A stretch of DNA of 64,000 nucleotides, taken from positions 12,273,597 through 12,337,596 of the forward strand of contig OZ025208.1 in assembly GCA_964019055.1 (NCBI GenBank), in the 5' to 3' direction. This DNA is from Anthopleura xanthogrammica (taxonomy: Eukaryota > Cnidaria > Anthozoa > Actiniaria > Actiniidae). The notes below the pieces were generated by a model. The model searched no databases and was not told where the DNA came from. It saw only the letters and a list, made by a program, of their open reading frames with translations. Each line of letters starts with the position of its first letter. Positions within the stretch are counted from its first letter, which is position 1. Below are positions 58,301 through 64,000 of this stretch, piece by piece. The translations under genes were made by a program, and so were the position numbers.

Positions 58301-61300
58301 AGGTCTTAGAGTAGTTTTAAAAATCGTCTTCACCCCAGAAGGTGCGTGCATGCATAAGTATGCAAAAAAAGGCAGCAAGACTTAATTAAAGGTGTATGCA
58401 TGTCCTTATGATAACAGGGCAACAATTATTCCATATTTAACATGCTATTTCCTTTCTGCATTTCAGGGAAAAGAAAATGACATCATTTTGTTGTCACTGG
58501 TTCGCAGTAGCAAAGGCATGAATGCCAAAATTGGATACCTCAGCTCCATCAACAGGATATGTGTAGCAGTGTCCAGAGCTCGCATTGGACTCTATCTGTT
58601 TGGCAATACATATCTCCTGAAAAAAAAATCATCAAGAGGATGGGGGGTAAATCCTTTAAAGCCATTTTGACTTGCAATTTAACTGAAATGTTCTTGTAAA
58701 GGAAATAATTGTTTTCACAAATTTTGCTATAACATATCATAAATTTTCAGATTCTCATATGGTGCATCTCAGTAGTGGAGTCAAAATGAATGACCTTCAA
58801 AATTTATTAACATCTCAAAACAACCAGCTCTGGGCTGATCTAAGTCAGGGCATGGCTAACTCAAAGATGGAACCCCAAAACAACCTCTGGGCTAATAAAG
58901 TCAGGCGATGGCTAACTCACAGATTGAATTGGAACTTAGCTTGTTGCAGAGGGAGAAAACCAGAAAACCTGGAGAAAAACCCTCAAACAAGGGAGAGACC
59001 CAACAAACTCTACACACGTGATGCCAAGTGCAGGGATCAAGGCCCTAGACGTGGTTTATCATGAGATGAGGGTCAAATGAAAGTGGGGGCTTAAGCCATT
59101 ATTCAATTCCCTGCATGACTGAGTGGGGGTGAGGTGGGGTAAGGCAAGATCCTGGTTATTTTGAAGGGGCAGCAAGTTAGAGTGATATTTTAAAGAAATT
59201 TAGAGAAAGTCCTCTTATGGATTAGAAGCCGATGATGTAAAAAAATTATTTATGGATTTGATTTGAAATATTTTTGTTTTCAATTGGTTTCTACAGAGAA
59301 TTATTAATCATATGTGTAAGAAGGACCTTGTTGGAAAGCATATTGAAATCTTGACAGGGGTGAGTTATGTATTAGGTTGGTTGTCGGCAAGTTACAATAC
59401 AAAACGAGGGTCCATAAATGGGTTTACTTCGGTGTAAGAACCGCCATTACCCATTGTTATGCTTCGTTCTATTTTCAACACGAGCTTTGTTTTGGGCTAT
59501 TGTGATGTCATTCGTGGGTTCTTACACCGAGGTTTAGCCCAATAAATATGTCAATAGCGCAGCGTGGCCATTACGTCACAAAAATTTGGGCCCTACCGTG
59601 ACTCAGAGAAAAGTCACATACATGGGGAGGAAGGGTCTACATTCTCTGTAAATCACAGGCCGTTTCCTTCAACTTTCACTCATAAATCGTGTAACGGTGT
59701 AAATTATTGATCCAATGTCGCTGATTAAGGTTTTATGAAATACCAAACGACTGGAAACTTGCTACATACTATGATAGACAGGGGCGGTAACGGATTTTCG
59801 CGTGAAATCGTGAACGGGTTCTTTTCGTGATCTGTGATGAGCATGTTCTAAACGTCGTGAATCGTGAATTTTGTTGAATTTGAGCGTTTGATATTTTCCT
59901 TCAGCCATGATCGTCCTTTTTTAAATTTTCGTGAACCGTGCAGAGACCACCGCCCCCCCTCCCCCCTTACCGCCCCCCCCCCTCCCCCCTTACCGCCCCC
60001 CCTCCCCCCTTACCGCCCCCCCCTCCCCCCTTACCGCACCTGTATAGAGGTCAGACTCAGACAGGGCACTTGGAAAATTTAGATCGGGGTTGCAGTTCTT
60101 AGTACTTTCTATCTAATTAATTTGAGCATAAACGTAGAATTTCCTATATGAAAGTTTAATAATAAGTCAGATAATATGACCGTTCTATATTTATATATTC
60201 GTCAAAGTTTTTTGCTCGATCCTTTTCGTACGATGAGAATAAATTCAAACAAATGCCATGCGTCGAAAATAGGAAGTTACTCATAGACAAGTTCATCTCA
60301 GTCTCCCCTATAGTGGTGCTTAACGTTAGCCGGGTTTAAGGCTAAAAGTTAATGTCATTCAAACCTGTTCAAATTTGCTAGACTTACTAATCTTGTGATG
60401 ATCTTTCAAATTACAATTTTTTTTGCTAATTAGATTAAAATTCAAAACTCGTCCCAGTCCCTTGCTCGTTTCTGAAATGGCCTATTGATAAATTGCTTTG
60501 GGGTCATGATGCTAAGGTTTCTTTCAGTATGTTGAACTTTCCATTTGCAACCACAAAGTGCTGTAAGAGTAGGTCCCTCTCCCCCTAAATGCCTTGCAAC
60601 TGGCAGCTTAATTGTTCACTTTAATTATCAGAGTTGCAAAGAGGAACCTGAGTATGCACAATTCAGTGTCTAAATATTCACAAACACCACTATGAACGGT
60701 AAATTAAATAATACACAACTTAACAGGGGCGTAGCGAGGACCCAGGATCTGGGGGGCACCTAGAATAAAAAAACGTAAAATTTGCGTGCCTGCCCCCTCT
60801 CTACGCCAGTAGCATTGCCATCATCCCGAGCCATCAAACAAACAAAGGTTCGATCCCAAAATTTTAAGGGAACGAACTCCCCCCCCCTCGCTACGCCACT
60901 GCAACTTTAACAGTACAGACACTTTGAAATTCTACAGACCTTCACTGGAATGCATGAATATTCAATCATTTAATTCCATATGAACTGAAGTATTGCCTTC
61001 AATTACAAAAGTATCACATTAGAAAAAATGGCTTTGATTGCAAAAGTCAGAACCTCAAAAATGGATTATTTTTTTTATTACAGAGTGCAGTTTCAGCTGG
61101 TGCTGCCTCCCCAGGCCCCAAGACAAGACAGAAGCAGTCTCCTGATCAAAGTAACTAGTCTTGATAGTATTAAATTGGCACTTTATTTCACAACCACAAC
61201 AGCTGCAACTCATTTTGGGGCATGTTTTATTAGTTTGGCTTTAAACTAAAATATAATGATAAATAATAATCATGGTCATCATCTTCATCAACATCATTAC

Positions 61301-63470
61301 CACCATTATCACCATTATCATCGCCATCATGATCATCATCATCCATTAACAAATACAGCTATAGAGGCTGGTTACCAATACACCAGTTTCACATTCCATG
61401 CAAACCACTGATTTTGAAGACCACATTTGTACAAAAATTGAAACATTAATTTCTAAGTCAGGACCCCACCCCATCCAATCTCCCTAGCCAAAGATTCATG
61501 GGCTACAAGTCTGGGGGAGGGGGGTCGTAGAAAACCGGAAAAATCTTATATGAAGTTACATTAATTGTAGCAACAATTGTGTCCAAGATTATAGGTATTT
61601 TACTTTATTGTAAGTGTTTATTGACTGGTAAGCTTTGCCAGAAACAAAGACACGGCTAAGTATCGGGTGCATTAGGCAGGGGCGGGGAGGGGGGAGGGGC
61701 AGGGCCTGGAGTCGCCGTTCTGGGGTGGGGAAAGCAGGAGAGAAAGGGAGCCAAAGCGACGAGAGGGGAGTAAAACCACCTCCCTTGAAAGTAAGTGTGA
61801 ATTTAGTACAGAAAATGTAGAATTCATTGTGCAGCATTTACTTAGTCTTGGTATTTCTCCCCTAGAAATTCAAGACCTTGTTTCGCATTTTAGCGAAGTA
61901 TCACTGGCTACTCTCAGCGCAGGAAAAGTGGCAGAAAGATTGCTTCTGTATTTAGGTGTTGACAAAACCTTAATTGCGGACCCTCCGCATGAAATTATGC
62001 AGAAATGTCAGCAATTTTGCCGTTGGCTGAAAAATAATGGAAGAAAAGATATCGTTGAAGCACTTAGAGATGAATTGCCTAGTGGAATGACAGGTGAGAG
62101 CGGATGTAACGGATCTGGATGTTATATATCATACCTCTCTAAGATCGGCGTACTTGATCATGATTTGACCAAAAATCAAGGAATTCATCTTTTAATTACA
62201 ATTAAAATCATGCCATTTTTCTTTTCTTTTTTTTCTTCCTTTAAATGTTTTACGTCGTCTTGATCCGCTTTCCGAATTTTTCCATCTGTTTTTTCTACTT
62301 TAGGGCCTATTTCGGGAATAGTATACGTTCGAGAACATACTTCACCGAGTTTAGCCTTTTTCAGGTTACCTTAACGCCAGCTGAAAAAAAAATTACAAAG
62401 AAACACCGATCATACTAAGTCTGCGTTGTTTCAAGGGAGTTAATCTTTTAAATAATAAACTAATTGAAATATATCCTCACAGGTCCACTTTTGGATGGAA
62501 ATATCTTGGTCAAGGATCTGAACATAAAAACGAAATTGAAATTGTCTAGAGCTTTATCAGGTAAGATTACGGTGTGTGTGATGGTTAGAGCAGTTTTCGT
62601 ATGACTTCGAAAAGTTCGGTGCCGCAAGTATACGTGCTTTGTCGCGACCTGATGTTTATGACGACCTGAATTTTGATTGGCTATTTTTTCTCGCGCATTG
62701 TGATTGGTCTGGTAGTGCCGTGACCGTGTCTGCGCCGTGTCCGTGCCGTGTTTCGGGCATTTGATTGGATGGAGCGTAAATTCTAACGCAATGTAAATGG
62801 TCTGGCGGCAGTGCCTTGCCGTATCACGACATGCGTTCGTGCAGCAAGCTTTTTACAGTCATACAAAAACTGCTGAAGAAATGTCTTCCATGAAACGTGG
62901 ACCTCGACGTTTTAACTGTACGTTGCAATTGCAATTTGTAATTTCGTTGTGGTTAGCCGAAATTAACCAGTTGGTACTTCTTACTCTTTTGATTGGCTGT
63001 CATGGGTATCATCCATCCACCCACCCACCCATGCATCCATCCTTCTCCTGCCATTCCATCCAACATTTGATTCGCGCACCCATCACATTTCATCCACCCA
63101 TTTTAGTACATCCATCCATCCATCCATCCATCCATCCACCCATCCAACATACGCCGTCCATCCATCCATCCATACATACATCCCTTTTCATCCATCTAAT
63201 ATCTGAGGTGTCAATAATTTTTGTCAAAATTCCTCCAAATTTCCTTTATCAATGTAACTTTTTTGTTTGTTCGTTTCAGTAAGAGATGAATGGCAAATTT
63301 TTGCAGAAGAAATCGACGACATAACACAAATTGATATCCGATTTTATTCAGAGAGAACAAAAAACCCTGTTTTGGAAATATTGAACGATTACTGTGACAA
63401 CATGGAGATTGACACACTGTACAGACTTCTTGTTGAAAGTGGAGCAAATGCTTTCGCTGATTTCCTTTGA
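40310..63470 (+). CDS. ZNFX1-like: ZNFX1-like superfamily 1 helicase with C-terminal death-fold region (1505 aa)
   Basis: 26 exons: 40310-40866, 43358-43450, 43641-44110, 44423-44627, 44815-44922, 45721-45831, 46472-46563, 46981-47058, 48543-48820, 50677-50769, 50989-51132, 52527-52670, 53246-53351, 53893-54043, 54424-54587, 54816-54964, 55383-55494, 55770-56080, 57346-57552, 57978-58061, 58467-58646, 59297-59359, 61084-61150, 61812-62093, 62483-62560, 63280-63470. All joins keep frame; exons 23-24 have the weakest splice sites. ZNFX1 hallmarks: HWKDLP with [42 protein letters not shown]; Walker A GPPGTGKS (665-672); [29 protein letters not shown] DExx box; [36 protein letters not shown]. Human ZNFX1 is an antiviral dsRNA-binding helicase at mitochondria; its NFX1 zinc fingers are absent here, and exons 24-26 encode death-fold-like helices. 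An in-frame TAA lies 9 bp before the ATG. RNA sensing coupled to death-domain signalling is inference. Confidence 0.85.
40975..42330. mobile_element. Large fold-back element in helicase intron 1
   Basis: Arms of roughly 250-300 bp are inverted: at left, ggttgaatccacat, agctcgtgctcctgcatgca, agctgcttacattgctagtg, aatataatgacaaggg; at right, the complements ccttgtcattatatt, gctagcaacgttagcagct, aagctcgtgcgggagct, gtggctgtgggctccctgtg. The interior 41300-41860 is unique. Smaller fold-backs follow at 42518-42625 (gcatgatatcattaatatca / ttacgatatcatgc) and about 42935-43305. Confidence 0.65.
44130..44370 (-). repeat. SINE-like repeat in helicase intron 3
   Basis: Minus-strand reading of 44278-44360 gives a tRNA-like head (gtggtaggtaagtac...ggtttgattcctgg). 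The attached tail (aaactggagaaccttgag) is shared with 57680-57860 and 58870-59050. Confidence 0.5.
44930..45380. repeat. (atc)n-rich low-complexity stretch in helicase intron 5
   Basis: Imperfect catcat/caccat runs at 44940-45075 and 45230-45360. No coding exon. Confidence 0.6.
46579..46908. mobile_element. Solo LTR in helicase intron 7
   Basis: 330 bp starting tgtaacgg and ending ccgctaca, so a TG...CA terminus with short inverted ends. It is flanked by the direct repeat gtat (46575-46578, 46909-46912). Size, termini and 4-bp duplication fit a solo LTR left by recombination of an LTR retrotransposon. No internal coding region remains. Confidence 0.7.
47085..47145 (+). repeat. tRNA-derived SINE head
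   Basis: ggtgtggtggtaaaacactc (A-box-like) and ggattcaaattcc (B-box-like) at 30-40 bp spacing. The tail is interrupted by the element at 47152-48051. Not a functional tRNA, as no acceptor stem pairs. Confidence 0.45.
47152..48051. mobile_element. 900-bp non-autonomous DNA transposon with long inverted ends
   Basis: Inverted termini of about 110 bp start gtagcctcctacgcagacg and end ggctgcaaaggaggctac. They are flanked by cctattt on both sides (47145-47151, 48052-48058), a 7-8 bp duplication suggesting a Mutator-like class. The inside has a further hairpin (gaccaatcagcatgaacctt / aaggttcatgctgattggtc). No transposase. Confidence 0.75.
48378..48412. repeat. Poly-C/poly-G hairpin
   Basis: About 17 C followed after one T by about 13 G, able to form a G/C hairpin or quadruplex. 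It is the right region to expect assembly or sequencing error. Confidence 0.8.
48896..50241. mobile_element. DNA transposon remnant interrupted by a LINE, helicase intron 9
   Basis: Ends cttattacatgaaattttcg and cgaaaatttcatgtaatacg are inverted, with TA at each border. Repeated ttcgcgac motifs lie at both sides. A LINE lies inside (49018-50035), so the LINE inserted into an existing element. Confidence 0.7.
49018..50035 (-). mobile_element. 5'-truncated LINE, C-terminal RT coding region and tail
   Basis: The minus strand from 50002 encodes [37 protein letters not shown], a segment with [20 protein letters not shown], and [20 protein letters not shown]: the post-catalytic part of a CR1/L2/RTE-like reverse transcriptase. 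After one frame change it continues at 49521-49279 with the [12 protein letters not shown] signature and ends in a tail with (tatg)n. 49080-49240 and 49240-49395 are near-identical tandem copies of the 3' end. Dead copy. Confidence 0.8.
51254..51544. mobile_element. MITE with TA target duplication, helicase intron 11
   Basis: Inverted ends atagacctttttaccgatac / gtatcggtaaaaaggtctat, bordered by TA on each side; 291 bp, no ORF. Tc1/mariner-like by target site. Confidence 0.8.
51690..51990. mobile_element. Fold-back MITE, helicase intron 11
   Basis: Arms aaactactgcatttcgacgg / ccgttgaaatgcagtagttg and attttggactgaatt / aattcagtctaaaat. A relative of the inner part occurs at 57040-57160. Confidence 0.7.
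52700..53060 (+). repeat. SINE(s) in helicase intron 12
   Basis: Two tRNA-like heads in tandem: 52703-52765 (gtggcgtagcggtaggcgct) and 52785-52850 (ggctcagttggttgagcact ... ggtcgtgggttcaa), followed by a body with gagaaggtgctgcctttgta. The body shares blocks with 63700-63960. Confidence 0.65.
53655..53775. mobile_element. Short palindromic MITE, helicase intron 13
   Basis: Inverted relative of 35000-35120: aatgcagctcaatttggga ... tcctccaaattgagctgc around ggttccaattctcaggaga. Confidence 0.65.
55104..55178. repeat. (ggat)n microsatellite, helicase intron 16
   Basis: About 18 uninterrupted ggat units. Confidence 0.95.
56081..57000. other. Helicase intron 18, first part
   Basis: No exon recognised. 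Contains gggcggggggaggg at about 56736 and a short stretch (56120-56280, agttgccggtcatgatggcc) also seen inverted/diverged near 50345-50525, so a dispersed repeat. Confidence 0.4.
57001..57201. mobile_element. MITE, helicase intron 18
   Basis: Inverted ends tataaccattttcattgaag / cttcaacgaaaacggttata with gtgtgacctgc / gcgggttacac adjoining. The interior resembles the element at 51690-51990. Confidence 0.65.
57640..57870 (-). repeat. SINE-like repeat, helicase intron 19
   Basis: Shares ggagaacctggaggaaaacc with 44200 and 58960. A minus-strand tRNA-like head covers 57790-57860 (agcgagagcactcgcctctc). Confidence 0.5.
58800..59060 (-). repeat. SINE-like repeat, helicase intron 21
   Basis: Two partial copies of a block beginning aaaacaacctctgggctaat, then aacctggagaaaaaccctca, as at 44130 and 57700. 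Confidence 0.5.
59360..60723. other. Helicase intron 22, mostly unrecognised
   Basis: Contains a C-rich minisatellite at 59948-60034 (five units of ccgcccccccctccccccttac). No exon-like sequence seen. Confidence 0.5.
60724..60901. mobile_element. hAT-like MITE with 8-bp target duplication
   Basis: Inverted ends caggggcgtagcgagg / cctcgctacgccactg, with caacttaa before and caacttta after. Length 178 bp, no ORF. The 8-bp duplication and CAGGGGCG end are typical of hAT-derived MITEs. Confidence 0.8.
61812..63470 (+). other. Death-fold-like 3' exons of the helicase gene
   Basis: Exon 24 encodes a helical region ([20 protein letters not shown] ... [20 protein letters not shown]) resembling a death-superfamily fold without a sure assignment. 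Exons 25-26 encode [20 protein letters not shown], then [13 protein letters not shown] and [17 protein letters not shown] to the stop. The W, the NP and the terminal L-x-x-x-L-x-x-x-G-A-x-x-x-A-x-x-L pattern fit a death domain. A separate small gene for these exons cannot be excluded, because the acceptor of exon 24 (agtacag) is poor. Confidence 0.6.
63010..63195. repeat. (catc)n microsatellite, helicase intron 25
   Basis: Imperfect ccatccatccaccc-type runs. Confidence 0.9.
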
Positions 63471-63689
63471 TAGTGCTATGACGGTGTACAAGGAGTTCGA
63501 AGATTATGAAGGCAAACTGAAAACCAAGCATTTGATATCAAGCTAATATATAGGCATGCAGAGGTTTTATTTATTGGCTGCTATCAAATAGGCATGAGGA
63601 GGGTGTCACCAAAGACAGACGGTTCTACAATCCAAGAGATTCTAAATCAGCTAGTTGGATATCTCAGTATAAATGTTTAACCCTAGATA

Positions 63690-63960
63690 GTGTGGTTGGC
63701 TTGGTTGGATTGGCTTGGTTGAGCTGTTGTGTTGTGCGGGAGATCGTGGGTACTTATCCTGACATACACTGACAAGGTGGTGTAAGGAGAAAGAGCTGCG
63801 TTGCTAAATCTATCTGCAATTGGAAACACTCTCGCGTCTTCTCAGATGGGGACGATAAACCGTCCTTGGTCCTTAGAAATCTCAGTGTTCTCTATTGAGC
63901 AAATCGTATCACGGTCTCACAACTATTCCCTAATAATTTTTTTTTAAAGTGAGGACTTTT
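63690..63960 (+). repeat. SINE downstream of the helicase gene
   Basis: Degenerate tRNA-like head (ggttgagctgttgtgttgtg, gatcgtgggtactt) followed by a body with gcgttgctaaatctatctgc and ggggacgataaaccgtcc, shared in part with 52785-53050. Confidence 0.6.
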
Positions 63961-64000
63961 GTATCTGCAAATGAATACATCCTCACGTCTTCTCGACCGT

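Noticed and set aside
58750..58788. Alternative exon after exon 21 ([12 protein letters not shown] then stop)
   Set aside because: It has an acceptor and is in frame but ends at once. The exon at 59297 continues the ZNFX1-like sequence.
59864..60082. Pro-rich ORF
   Set aside because: Translation of a C-rich minisatellite in an intron.

Overview
The window looks like nuclear DNA of an anthozoan cnidarian, most likely a coral or sea anemone. This is inferred from AT-rich sequence, GT-AG introns of 0.1-2.5 kb, dense miniature inverted-repeat transposons, tRNA-derived SINEs, LINE tails, a DIRS-type tyrosine-recombinase retrotransposon, and NB-ARC/TPR/ZU5/caspase genes of a kind seen in cnidarians. 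The species cannot be named from the sequence. All protein genes that could be modelled as intact are on the + strand.

1-37814: three tandem paralogues of one multi-exon gene. Copy B (18265-27158, 10 exons, 1606 codons) and copy C (29377-37814, 10 exons, 1588 codons) are complete, and every splice junction keeps frame. In order they encode a death-fold (DED-like) N-terminus, NB-ARC ATPase, TPR array, Asp-rich linker, two ZU5 domains, a UPA domain and a C-terminal caspase. The ZU5b/UPA boundary carries His-Phe-Ser-Trp, which matches the PIDD/FIIND autoproteolysis site. This suggests a sensor that cuts itself and releases a UPA-caspase fragment. Copy A (left-truncated by the window, ends 7821) shares the front half but has Cys instead of Ser at that site. 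It ends in a predicted transmembrane helix and short acidic tail instead of UPA and caspase.

7822-18264 (between A and B): a gene fragment, fold-back elements, a LINE remnant, a dispersed repeat, a DIRS element (11078-15990) with inverted terminal repeats and internal complementary region inserted into a 111-bp satellite array, then a 5' flank conserved with copy C. 27159-29376 (between B and C): a LINE 3' end split by a miniature transposon, then the matching 5' flank of C.

37815-40309: LINE tails, a (CATA)n tract and a frameshifted reverse-transcriptase remnant.

40310-63470: a 26-exon gene (1505 codons) for a ZNFX1-like superfamily 1 helicase. It lacks the NFX1-type zinc fingers and instead ends in death-fold sequence. 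Its introns hold a large inverted repeat, a solo LTR, several miniature transposons, a LINE nested in one of them, SINEs and microsatellites. 63471-64000 is flank with a SINE.

Together this looks like an innate-immunity/cell-death cluster: NLR-caspase paralogues beside an RNA-helicase-type sensor with its own death-fold adaptor domain. All functions are inferred from domains. No expression or database evidence was available.
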